A stretch of DNA of 55,000 nt, from NCBI RefSeq assembly GCF_964340395.1, contig NC_135564.1:15009012-15064011 (forward strand), in the 5' to 3' direction. A program made the translations under genes and the position numbers. The stretch is from Glandiceps talaboti (lineage: Eukaryota > Hemichordata > Enteropneusta > Spengelidae). The notes below the pieces were generated by a model. It was given only the letters and a program-made list of their open reading frames with translations. It was not told the DNA's origin and did no database searches. Position 1 is the first letter of the stretch. Each line of letters opens with the position of its first letter. Positions 34,720 through 47,132 of the stretch are shown here, one piece after another.

Positions 34720-37700
34720 CAGACACCACACCTAGATAACGTACATTAGATCGGCGTTTGTGACACATAACACAATCATCATATTCAACCAATATTCGAC
34801 TTTTGTTATCATTACCATCATCCTCATACAAACAATATTTTCATTAAAAAAAACATGAAAAAACAGTACCCACACCAACCTTAACCATAGATCACTTACC
34901 TTGCCCTGTTATAAATCAATGGTTCTGGGTCATCTGCCATGGTGTTTTGAAGACCTAATTCTTTAAAGATTTGCTTCATATGTGGAATGAATTTTTCCTT
35001 AGAGGCCCCTTCGACCACAGCACTAACCAAAGTAAATCCATGGGTTGTGTAATGATGTTTATTGCCTGAAAACAATAGAAAGATGATCTGTCAAATCTAA
35101 CATTAAGAAAATCCACACTTACATTGTATATTACTTTTCGTTTTTTCTTTTTTGAGCTGAAGAAATATGAGTTACATAAGGGGTCTGGTCAATACTAGTT
35201 TAAAACCGAAATATATATATAAAAAATAACATACTGGTACTTATATGGTACAACTACCGTGGTATATGCACAAGTTTGATTTATGACAAACTGGGAAAAT
35301 AATGGCAAAGTGGAATATCTTAAAAGATAATTTTGAGCACAACAGAAAAATTGTCAAACTCATAATTTTACGATGCCAAATAACCAGAAAATGATTTCAC
35401 TTTTTGGAGTTGAATGAGTATAACTTAGCTTTAGCATGGTATACGTATCAGTTAATTGTTATTTGCCAAATACTGTTCTATATCTTGCTGCGAGAGGTCA
35501 TTTTCCTGATAATAACAGTGAGCCAGAGATGTTTTGTTATAAACAAATGACCTAGAGTGACAAGATGTGGAACAGTATTTGGCAAATAAAATATTTATCC
35601 TGTGACTATGAATTCATTGTCAAATATCCAAAGATAAAGTTTCAATTAAAAACTCATCGTCGCAAACCATGGCCTGTTTTACGGCAACGTTCTTAACGAG
35701 CCTCCCACAGGAATGTAGTGGTAGAAATAATATCTGAATGTTAAAAAATTAAATCGCTTCCCTGTCACACTTTGAACCTAGTATCGAGCATGACATGCAA
35801 CAGTTTTAATTTGTTTCTATCTTAGTTTGCCAACAGCTTGCAATTGCTTGCCTTAATAGTACATGACTTACAGACTACCGATACTGTGAAAGCTTAGGAA
35901 TCACTTTCCCATTTGTTAGTGGAATGCTAGCCTGGTGTTAATATACATTTGTACAAATGTAGCTCAGGTGCAAGCATTCTAGCTGCTAAAACGTTCTGGT
36001 GAGGTGTTAGTGCAACTCTAGCATTAGCACTGAGCTAGCCAAGGCTTGCGCAGGCATTAACCCTTCTAGCTGCTAACACATGCTGTTGAGGTGTTAGCGC
36101 CACCCTATTGTTAACACTGAGCCAGCCACGGCTGGTTCAGTCTCTTCTGGTTGCTAACAAATGCCATTGAAGTATGAACATGAGCCTGGTGTAACAGTGG
36201 TGTTATCACTGAACTAACCTGGGCTAGTGCAGGTATGAATTCTTATATTGCAGCTGCTAACATACGCTTTAGACACATGAGTGCGAGCCTGCTGTTAGCA
36301 CCAAGTTACCTTGGAACACAGTAGAGAAGTGATTCTTGCTATATACCATACATGTATCTAAGACATTTAATATGATTTAACAAAATTTACTATCTCTTAA
36401 CAGTACCTGGTTTGTCCATAAGTGGATCGTCCTTAAACAGATTCAGGGATTCTGTCACTGACTTATATTTCTTTTTGAGTTGAAATTCTGAAAAATTGTC
36501 ATCCGATTCGCTCTCATCTTCGTTTTTCTTCTTGACATCATTTTTTATCTTCTGGTCAGACTTCTCCTCCTTACACTTGGAAAGATCTTTCTCATCTTTT
36601 CTTGATTCCTTCTGATTAGAATCTGTTTCTTTAGAATTTTTCTTCAACGGATTTTCACTTCTCCCGCAGGCTTTACTCTCTGTCACCTTATTGTCATCCT
36701 TTTGACCTTTATCGTCTTTTTTGTTGATTTCGTCTTCATTCTTTTTCTCCATGTACTTTTTACTGTAATGTCTTATCCCACTTAAATGTGACAACAAATG
36801 TCTTGTTGTTACGGTAACCTGTGAAATCAAAGAACGGGTGATAATTACACGATATTCTAGTAACTGCAGTTCCAGCCATTTTACAGATAAACATCGCAAG
36901 ATCATGGGTACCCAAGATTTGGTGAATTACTGACAAAACATTTCATCTCAGCTGTTGATTTTATGGTAATGTGTATAAAACAGTAAATAAATGAAAAGCT
37001 GCATTACAATGTACATCCAGGAGCATGCTAGTAGTGGTTCAATAGGCAAATTTTCATTACTCATATTATCACCCCAAAAAAGAGTATAGCAGGGAACAAC
37101 ATGGAAAATGAGTTGTAACTTTTGTGTCTACTGTCTTCATGCTACAATACTCAACTATTCTGACCTTCACTTCCGGCCCCCAAAAACGACTAGCAAACAG
37201 CACTCTTAATGGTAATCTTTTATCTTTTTGATAACCAGAATATGGCATATTTGGATATAACAATGTTCTGTAATATCTGGTATAGGTCTCACTAATCTCA
37301 AAATCCATCACCTACTAAACATTTGTTCAGTCAGAGGTACATAAATGTACATGTACATGTAACTGGCAGAGCTGTTACCAAATATTCCTTTGATATTTCA
37401 ATTATTATGATAATATTTTGAGTTCATCACCACACTTTCAATTTCAAACCCCTTTGTGCATATCTAGTTATCTCCAGCATTCTGTGGTACTAACCCATCT
37501 TAACTATAAGTTTTAGTGTAATCTGGGTATTTGTATTTTGTAGGGTTGACTTATATAAATATGGAAAGCTGCAATTACTGACTTTGTCACTTTCCCTAAT
37601 TGTCTTTGCAATAAGGTGTTTTTTTTCGTCTCATGGCAGATCTCACGAAATCTCGCGTGAGCCATTGCATCCCTAGTAACCACTTGAGGATGGGCAAGTT

Positions 37701-38813
37701 GAAAGTGTCAAATGCTTAGCAACGCTACTGTTCTCAACATCATCACACATGGCAACAGGGAAGCTTGACCACGATCACGTGTTTGACAACAGTTGTTGCT
37801 AGGCATATTTGCATATCTCATGAGATCTGCAATGAGATGTAAAATCCCTTATTGAATTTTCGCCTAAAATCGAAGTCATGTGGGGATTTTATCTCATTGC
37901 CTCAAACTGCGCCTAGCATTTCTTTTATATTTCCTGACTTCAGTGAAATTTACGCCAGAAAGTGGGATGGTGTAAATTGTTATTTTTTCTTGACGCACCT
38001 GTCGTGAGAATACACAAATAGTGTCACCATTTGATTATAGAACCAATAAGGAGAGTGTAGTGCAATATGATGTAAACATGATTCCAATATCTAATGTTCA
38101 TATACATATATACGCATGTATCTTAGATTTGTATACACTAACATTAGGGCCTACACATGTATTTTAAAGCTAATGGTAGGTGATGAGCCAAACTCCTACA
38201 AATATTGACTCTAGGCTACTGACTTCAATATATAAGCAAGCTTGAAGGCTACTGTTCCATAGTTTGCACTTACTTTCAAAACAGTTCGCAGAGTCTCAGA
38301 AAGCTAAGACAAATTTTCTTAGCTTCTATTCAAATATCACATACCTTCTCTCCCTCGAATGTCTTTTCGGGAAACTCAGGTACGTAGTCCTGTATGGGTA
38401 GATCTAAATTAAGTTTGCCGTCCTCCCAAAGTTTTGCCACTGCAACCATTGTTAATGGTTTACTGATGCTGGCTATTCTCATTATGGTTTCACTTTTACA
38501 TTTGACTCTGTTTTCCACATCAGAATATCCAAACCCTATAATCAAATAAAAAAAAAGTCTTTGTGGTGAACAATATCCTGAGCATTTTTCATCATTTTGT
38601 GAATCTAATTACTACTTCCATGTACATGAATTTAATTCAGTTTGAAATTACATGGTAATGCACATTTCATGCCCACTATTCAATACTGAAGTATGTGTGT
38701 GTGTGTGTGTGCGTGCGCGCGCGTGTGTGTGTGCAGTGTGTTTTGGTACGGGGAAAGTACATGTAGGTTAAATCTACTGTGGTCCCCACATCATTTTACT
38801 GGGGTTGCAAACG

Positions 38814-38901
<88 letters not shown>

Positions 38902-41608
38902 GTAAATAGGCATGCATACTAACACTTAACTTTTTTTTTCTCTAATTGTTTTGGGTTTTCCAAATGGTGCCATGTATTATTTTTGCGCTTATGTTGCTGT
39001 AATTTGTCTCTCTTCAATGACATAAAACTTTAACAAAGCTGCAATATAAATACACTTGGTTTAACTTGACATTGACATTTTACTAGTCAGTGATATATGA
39101 CAAATATAGTCACCTGAGTTCACCAAACACTACATGTATCACATCAATAAGTTTAGTTTGCTTACTCAAACACCACATACAATGTAGCCATGACCCTTGA
39201 TCTTCTAAGTACATTTGTACATGCATATCTGATTAAAATCCAAACTTGTTGGTTTTCTTCATATCAATCATATTGTAGACATGAGACAGGCACTACTTCT
39301 GATTTGTACCTGTGTCACCATGTAATGGAGGGTGGCTAATTCTTCACAAGTACAGAATTGAAGCATTTACTGAGGGAGGGTGAACATATATTTTCATCAT
39401 TTATAATTGCCTCTTTTGTATATGAAACGACATTGTTTTTAGACAAAATGCTATATTGGACTGTTCCTACATGTACAAATATTTGCACAAGTTGAAAAAA
39501 CAAGTTTTCCACATTTTCATATTTGGTCTACATTGGAAAATGAACATGCCCACGTTTCAAGTATTCAAGTTTGTAGTGAAAGAAAAACATCCTGTTTTTG
39601 CACAATTTTATTCTCTCTTTGTAATTGAAAACTTAAAGATGTTTATTCCACATGTAAACACTATATTTTACTCTGGTAATAATAGTAATACGTAATTCAA
39701 TACGTCTTTGTATATTCAGGTACAATCTACCTGGTAACAGCACAGCCGGGGAGCTCAGGCTCAATGAGTTTTGTTTACAAATATAAACAAACAAGTAAAT
39801 AAACAAACAAAACACAAACAAACAAGTAAGTAAGTAAGTAAACAAACAAATGCACACACACAAACAAACAAACAAACAAACAAACAACAATTAAACCGAC
39901 AAATGAGTAGATACATACATGAGTAAACAACAACAAACCGACGAACAAACAAACACTACCCTTGCAATTATAGGGTGATTTATAATGGTGACAATTGCGA
40001 GGTAGTGTTTGTTTGTTCATTTGTTTGTTGTTGTTTACTCATGTACATATCTATTCATTTGTCAGTTTAATTGTTTTTGTTTGTTTGTTTTTTGTTTGTA
40101 TTTGTAAACAAAACTAACTGAGCCTGAGCTCCCTGTGGTAACAGTGGTAAGATAATCTACCTGAAATCAAACATTAATATTCTTTCTATATTTGTAAATT
40201 ACCTTACCTGTAGACCACAATTCCTCTCCATCAACTGATACAGCAATGGCTATACCCGGAATTCCCATCTCATCCTAACAAACCAGAGAATATGTACATG
40301 TACACTCAGATTAGTTCATTATTAACTTTCACCTTCTTAACAGAGCATCACCAGTTTAGTCAAAAAATGAGCTTGATATTTAATGATAACAGAGATGTCT
40401 AAATAAACTTTAATTTACAACTGTTCACTATGGGGGCCATTCTGGTCACAATTATGTAGAAATAATAAAACTGCTGCTGTAATTAATATTATGTATTCCC
40501 CAAATTATTTCAATGTGCTAAGAAATCTCGCACAAAGGATTGTAGGGCAAAATTAATTCATGCAAAGGATTGTAGGGGCAGAAGTAACGACACATACACA
40601 AAATTAATTCAGCACATACATAAAAGTAATTCAGGACATACACAAAATTAATTCGGAACATACACAAAATTAATTCGCGACATAAATAAAAATAATTCGG
40701 CACATACATAAAATTAATTCTAGACTACATGAAATTGATTCCAGGAATACATAAAATTAATTCAAGACTACATAAAATTAAGACCAGTACATAAAATTAA
40801 TCGAAAACACATATAATTAATTCAAGGAATACATAATATTAATTGCAGCAACCATAAAAACTAATTCAAGGAATACATAAAATAATTCTAGACTACATAA
40901 AAATAAGTCCAGAACATAAAATTAATCAAAACACATTTAATTAATTCAAGGAGTGCATAATATTAATTACAGCCATTATGAAAATTAATTCTAGACTACA
41001 TTAAACTAATTCTAGCACATTGAAATAATTTGGGGAATACATAATATTAATTACAGCAGTAGTTTTATTATTTCTACATAATTGTGATTAGAACGAGCCC
41101 CCATACGTTCACGCATACTGCATAATACGTATTTGAGATATTGAAAGAATGTTTAACCATATGGGTGGCGGGTCTATGGTTTAACTCGCTCGTGCAAAAG
41201 AAAATGCATTTTCACAACAAATCAGTGTTTTTCACTTGCCTTTTTCCTCATAATAAGTTCTCTTGCAGTTCTGATAGCGTCATCTAGTCCAAGGTCACTT
41301 TCTCGATAACTTTTTTCACGGATATTTTTGGCACTGGGATTCTCTCTTTTTGTTTCTGTAATATCCTGGCAGCGAACACCATTGTTTTTGTTGTGCATAG
41401 CTACACCCACGGACAGCATTGTTGATCCAACCCCCAATCCAACAAGAAAATGTTTGAAACTATATTTTGGCTTTCCATTATCGCTTAATCTCTGTGAAGC
41501 GAATCTTTTAGTTACATTCAAAGGCATTCGATGAACACTTGCAGAGTTTGCGGAACGCAAAACTACGCGACAACAAGTCAGCATCGTTACTCGTGATCGT
41601 GTGCTCAT
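33366..41608 (-). CDS. LACTB: Serine beta-lactamase-like protein LACTB, seven exons, 585 aa
   Basis: Exons in gene order: 41608-41240, 40274-40208, 38535-38345, 36818-36407, 35065-34900, 34433-34279, 33763-33366, total 1758 nt in frame. LACTB is a mitochondrial intermembrane-space protease of the penicillin-binding/class C beta-lactamase fold that forms filaments in vertebrates and affects lipid metabolism. An Arg/Ser-rich N-terminus and a Gly-rich hydrophobic segment (FLVGLGVGSTMLSVGVAM) fit mitochondrial targeting. Catalytic S168-x-x-K171 (ASISK), Y352-T-T354 and H515-T-G517 are present, as are GYSDVENRVKCK, SYKWAGGGFLS and LLPGYLKP. Exon 4 holds a Lys/Glu/Asp-rich insertion (about 232-327), as in vertebrate LACTB but with different sequence. 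Intron 1 uses a GC donor (AAG|GCAAGT), required by frame. The start is the first ATG after upstream non-ATG codons; Met9 is an alternative. Confidence 0.93.
34158..34240. repeat. Inverted repeat A, LACTB intron 6
   Basis: About 83 bases complementary to 35655-35732 in intron 4, with a perfect 39-base core that includes AGGCTCGTTAAGAACGTTGC. A member of the dispersed GCCGTAAAA...GGCTGTGGTTT family. Confidence 0.8.
34676..34720. repeat. ATC trinucleotide microsatellite, LACTB intron 5
   Basis: About 15 ATC units. Confidence 0.95.
35655..35732. repeat. Inverted repeat B, LACTB intron 4
   Basis: Reverse complement of repeat A at 34158-34240. Together they flank exons 5 and 6, about 1.4 kb apart. 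Confidence 0.8.
35930..36310. repeat. Degenerate ~80-105-bp tandem repeat, LACTB intron 4
   Basis: Four diverged units each contain TCTAGCTGCTAAC-like and GAGGTGTTAG...CACTGAGCTAGCC-like blocks, at about 35978, 36064, 36145 and 36249. No coding meaning is seen. Confidence 0.6.
37611..37852. mobile_element. TIR element (~242 bp), LACTB intron 3
   Basis: ATAAGG...TCTCATGGCAGATCTCACGA at the left mirrors TCATGAGATCTGCAATGAGA...CCCTTAT at the right, with a few mismatches. The middle is non-coding. Confidence 0.65.
38692..38897. repeat. GT and CA microsatellites, LACTB intron 2
   Basis: GT/GC run at 38692-38735 and a pure CA run at about 38814-38897. Confidence 0.95.
39745..40135. mobile_element. 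Foldback element with AAAC-rich arms, LACTB intron 2
   Basis: GGGGAGCTCAGGCTCA with GTTTTGTTTACAAATA on the left is mirrored by TATTTGTAAACAAAAC with TGAGCCTGAGCTCCC on the right. The arms are AAAC/GTTT repeat-rich and meet at a central hairpin around TAATGG near 39985. The last bases lie about 70 bases before exon 2 on the minus-strand map. Confidence 0.75.
40431..41103. mobile_element. Foldback with internal satellite, LACTB intron 1
   Basis: Arms of about 89 bases (40431-40519 and 41014-41103; ATGTATTCCCCAAATTATTT and its complement) enclose about 490 bases of degenerate tandem units such as ACATACATAAAATTAATTC and CTAGACTACATAAAATTAA. This is a TIR element whose core is a short-period satellite. 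It fills most of LACTB intron 1. Confidence 0.75.
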
Positions 41609-42104
41609 GTAACAAAGCAAAGTCTGATCATCGAGCCATTTTTTGCCTTATTGTTTTCTTTCCGGTTAAAGTTTGATGGCAAAACTTTACCAAAGATACT
41701 GAATGAAGTGACTTCAGTGTCCAACCCTCGCTACATGTAGCTACGTACAGACTTTCCCCACTCGGCTGAGCTACGTACGTACGTCCGAGTGCAAGCTTTT
41801 CACTGAAAGTTCAAAGTGTGTGTTTATCTTTGTGGTTTTTTACGCACTTAGGCATTGTGGGAAAAATGGTACTAATGTAAAATTCCGTGTAAAATACGCA
41901 ATTATTGAGGATGGCTTTAAATATATCCTTTGAAATAACTTACATACTATTAAAAACCCAAGCATAATATATTAAAAGTACAAGAACGGATAAGATTACC
42001 GAATTTTGCAAATGGGTAGTTGTTGCCCAAATAAAATAGAATAAAATATCAAAGAAAGTTAAAGGGTCTTTTTCGACCTTTGACATTTAAAAAACGCACT
42101 ATCG
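41609..42104. promoter_or_regulatory. Bidirectional promoter region, LACTB and riboflavin kinase
   Basis: The ATG codons of the two divergent genes are 496 bases apart, or 574 if the inner riboflavin kinase start is used. The interval is free of repeats, unlike its surroundings, and contains ACGTACGTACGT and GC-containing stretches near 41740-41790 but no obvious TATA box. Shared regulation of two mitochondria- and flavin-related genes is an inference from geometry. Confidence 0.6.
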
Positions 42105-45100
42105 ATGTTGTGCATGTTGCGACGATTTCCGGTATCGCCAGTTGTACATTTATCAATTCGCTTCGGGTCGCTGTATGGGAAAATGAAGATGCCACTGCCT
42201 TACTTCTGTCGTGGGGAAGTCATCAAAGGTTTTGGAAGAGGAAGTAAAGAACTAGGTATACCTACAGGTAAGAGATTTCTTGTGGTCGGTACGTTTCCGG
42301 ATTTCCTGGTGAAAGTACAGTAGAACGACATTTGAATACCGCGTGTGCAGATTACCGTTCACCACCAACGCCCTGTCCAGTCCGTGGTACTCCATGCCTA
42401 CAATCACTATCCCTTCCCAAATTTGCACTCTAACCAGAAAAGTACGACGTCCCCGATCTAATGCAAGGTTAAACTGACGTATGATCTCAGGCTCTCACAG
42501 TGATCTGTGTTCCCATGCATCACACTTGGGACGGGACACGGCGGTCACCTCGCCTCGCGAATGCCCTACATTCGACACAGTTTTGACCCACATTTGAGAA
42601 TCGTGATTTTTTTTCATGGAATAATAAGTTGATTTAATTAACAAAAACCGAGGGAAAGTACATATATATTGAAATATAGATTGATGTTGTCCTGGGAAAC
42701 AGATGAAAGCAAATTTGTAGTGGCAGTACACACCAACTACAACATGTACAATGGCTACCAGTAAAATTTTGGATGTTCACAGTATGGATGTATTAGCACT
42801 AGTAATACATCCATGTTCACAGGCAGAGGGAACCCAGCTACACTCCTCTATCCCTACATATATCTGTCTGCCCCACCTCCTTGATTATGATGTAATATTT
42901 GTATGCATCCATGTTCTGATCACATATAATTTGTCTTTGAAATAATCACAGACAAGTAAGAATTAATGTAGTGAAAATATCCATGTGCACTGCTGTTTTC
43001 TTCTAACACAAAGTGTACAGCTCTACATGTAATGATGTATTAGTGCACTACATGGATGTATGATGATTATAACTGTCACCCCACCACTGTGTGTAAACAC
43101 TGCAAGAGATAAATTAATTCCTTCCATATGGAATATGACATTATAGTCACATGTTACAGGGGCTTCACACCTGGAAATTTAGTCTGCTCTAAATCACTAA
43201 CGAAGATAGTTCGTTATATAATATATGTATAGGCCAGCAGAAAGACATCTACAATAGATTTACTGATAAAAGCATTGTAGGCTGTGAGGTATGCTGTGGT
43301 CAGGTGCCTTCATGATTGGCCTTATATTGTACACATACCCCTTTTTATAAAGAGAGGTCCAGGGTTAATGCATAAGGTAAAAGACAAGTAATCAATTTTG
43401 TTCTCCCGGATTTCTAATATTATTTTCTCTACATTTCAAATAAAGTTTTAAACATTGTTTGCTCTCACTTTCCCCCTATTTTCTACTGTTATCACTATCT
43501 TATCAGAGTTTACCAACATTGCATTAATTAGCAGATTACTAATCCCAAAAGAAACTCATGGGCTAATTGTCCAATTAACATGTTGTAAGCAGTGAGTGTA
43601 AACATCTACTGATCTGATCACTGGATGTTTACACTCACTTAGTAATGCTTAATTGGGCAAATAACCAGTGAGTTTGTTCTTGATTAACAAGCTACTATTT
43701 AATACAAAGCTGGTAAACTCTGATAAGACATTGATAACAGGTAGGTAATAGAAAAAAAAAGCAGTGAGAGGAAACAATTATTAAAACTTTATTTAAAATA
43801 CACAGAAAATAATATTAGAAATCCGGAAAATCGTGAGAACAAAATTGATTATTCTTGCTTTTCCCTGTGGTTAATGCAGGCAGAGTTACACAAAGTTTCT
43901 TCGTCAATGGAAAGTATGTCAGATGTTTGTAGTTGTTAATTATTCATGTTTTAGTGCAAAATATCTTTGAGAACCCTGCAGTATACTAAGGTACATTCAC
44001 ATGTAAGGCCTAATAAAAAAATTTGTGTGGTTCTGATTATGCTCAATTTTAGAAAAGATTTGGTAGGTAGATTTTTTATTTTATTTTATTTTTTTTTATT
44101 TTTTTTTCATGTGCGAGTGTGTAGTTAGGTCTTCCATTGTTTTCCATATGGTCTCTGTGTTATTGGTTTCTTCCTATGAGATGTACAGCCATTACAGATT
44201 GGAAGAATAGTTTTATATTGTCTTATTATTAAGTTGATGTCAGTTTTCGCATCCAGTATTTCTCACGAGACTTCACAATTTCTGGGGGGGGGGGGGTTTT
44301 TCTTGAATACATTAAAAAAAAGTTTACAGTCGGCAGTGAAAAACTAGGTGGGGGTCGGGTAACTGGAACCAAACAATTATTTTTTTTAGGCCTAATGATC
44401 TATAGGGTCAAAGCCTGCATACACACAATCATTACCACCTTTAAAGTAAGTTGGTTATTATATAGTGATAGCTACAAATTATATCAAGTACATGTATATA
44501 CTTGTGAGCATATCTACAGTGTAATATCAATACATTTTGTAGGCTTTAGTACTATTTTTCCCAACTTCTATTTTTTTGCTTGTAAAAACAGATACGTGTC
44601 TCTCCCCCCCCCCCCCTGCCCACCCGAGAAAGGATTAATCATATCATTTCCGTATTTCTGTTAAAGTAATCATTTCATGGAATATTCATGATTACAGACA
44701 CAGTCTATTAAGAATTTATTGAGTGTTAATCATATTTTCATTTTCAGCCAATTTTCCAGAAAATGTTGTTGACAACTTACCAGCAGATATAACAACTGGT
44801 GTTTACTATGGCTGGGCTAGGGTGGATAATGGCAGTGTACATAAAATGGTGATGAGTGTTGGTTGGAATCCTTTTTATAAAAATAAGAAAAAGTCAATGG
44901 TAAGTATACAATTTTCATTTGGGATTAGGAACGGTCGGAGATGAACAGTGGACCCTGTAGTGTAGTGTCTGTGGTTATTGATAATAGATTTGTCTCCAAC
45001 ACAATGACTGCATTCAGTCCACTATCCTGATGACTGACTTACATGTATTATCATTATTATGATATCAAATTGGAACTGGAAAATCTACTTGTTGTAATGT

Positions 45101-47098
45101 AAGGCGTTAGGCCATAAAAAAATTGTGTGGTTTCGGTTACCTGACCCCACCTAGTTTTTCACTGCTGACCCCAAACATATTTTTACTGTATACTGTGTAC
45201 TGTGTAAGTGAATTATGTGTATGGTGTAACTTATACCATAATGTTTCAGCGAGTTATGTGTACTGTGTAAGTGAGTTATGTGTACGGTGTAAGTGAGTTA
45301 TGTGTATGGTGTAACTTATACCATCATGTGAGTTTTGTGTACTATGTAAGTGAGTTATGTGTACGGTGTAAGTGAGTTATGTGTACTGTGTACATGTAAG
45401 TGAGTTATGTGTATGGTGTAAGTCAGTTATGTGTACTGTGTAAGTGAGTTATGATGTGTACTGTGTAAGTGAGTTATGTGTTCTGTGTAAGTGAGTTATG
45501 TGTATGGTGTAAGTGAGTTATGAGTACTACATGTGAGTTATGTGTGTATGGTGCGAGTTGTGTGTGGTGTAAGTGAGTTATGTGTACTCTAACAAATGCG
45601 TTATGTGTAGCTGTCATAATGTCTGTTGATAGTTGTGAAGACAATGATCTGTGTTTGTATATGCAGACAAAAAAGTACTTGAATTGAAAAGCCATATGAG
45701 TTTAAAAGACTCATCAAACTGAGTTCAGGTACATGTACATGTAAACTATCAGACCAAATGTACACTAGTAGGAATGGTATGATTTTGTTGATCTCACTCT
45801 CATGTGACAGTGTGAAGAGAGTAATTCATTGATTTACTTCACAATTTAACTTTTGTAGGAATATAGAAAAAATACCCACACGGTTATCAATACGCAATAT
45901 TCCGGTTATAGGAAAGATAAAAGATTTCATTGTTTGGCCACTAGGGGTGCTGTTCACAAGCCAGTGTCAGGGCCAGATTAATAGAGTATGGTAGTATCAA
46001 GACAACAGACACTTAGTTTTACCACACATTCTCTAAGTTTTTCCCCACAATACTATTTTATTAGTGACTACCAGTAATCAAAAACATGCCTAACTACTGC
46101 TGTAATACTCTGTTATGGACATTCAGAGTTGTTTCACACACATTTCATTCATTACTTCATGCAACCAATACTGTAATACTGTTATGGACATTCAGAGTTC
46201 TTTCACACACATTTCATTCACTGCTTCATGCAACCAGTGGCCATGACGCAAATTTTAGCCCTCACTTTGCCAAATCTGGTGCACCCTCTTGTAGTGATTA
46301 CCGGAGAAATGGTTGGAACTTCAGTAACCGGAGTATTGCGTATTGTATATGTAATACATGGAGTAGAATGACGATTTACCATATACTGATGAAAATAATT
46401 ACTAGGTGATGGTTTCTACATTGCATGACCAGCAAATATTGTGTGATATTCTGCTTACTGTAGGGGGGGAGGAACATAAAGTCTAGTAATCTATCTATGT
46501 ACATGGTTTGAGATTTATTAGAACTTGAGTGGACTTTTGTTAAGTGTGCTTGGATTTATTACACTAAATTTGTTGACAACACATAATTCATCGGCTTATC
46601 AATACAACAATCATAACTTTGTCATTTCACTGACACTTTCATCCAATTATTTATCAGCAGTCAATATATATTAAATTTGCAAGTCATGAGTTGAATTTGT
46701 CAGAAACATTTGAGAGACATTTTTTGAAGTTTGATAAATTGCACAAATGCACATGTACATGTACATGTAAAATGTACTTGTACAGGTTCCATACAGTGTT
46801 TTCCTGAAAGTTATGATGAGGTAAAATTTACTAACAAACAAACAAACAAAAGTATGTTTGATTGTATGATGTATTGCTTGCAACAACAAATTACAGACAA
46901 GTCATGTATGGAGGTCGTTCTTTCTCATATTTCGCCCCAAAACTATGGAACTCTTTGGCACTTGACATTTACCTAGCCTCCAACCTGGATTGTTACAAAA
47001 CAAAACTGAAGACTTTATGTTCACCAAAGCATATGGTGTGCTTTAGCCATTCAGGGTTGCTGAACAGAACATTGCTCTGGAAATTGGCGCTCGAGAAA

Positions 47099-47132
<34 letters not shown>

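Noticed and set aside
41609-41620. LACTB start upstream of 41608
   Set aside because: The upstream in-frame codon is TTG, not ATG; the first ATG is at 41608.
42496-42731. Extra exon or gene in RFK intron 1
   Set aside because: The short minus-strand frame has no motif, and RFK exons join in phase without it.
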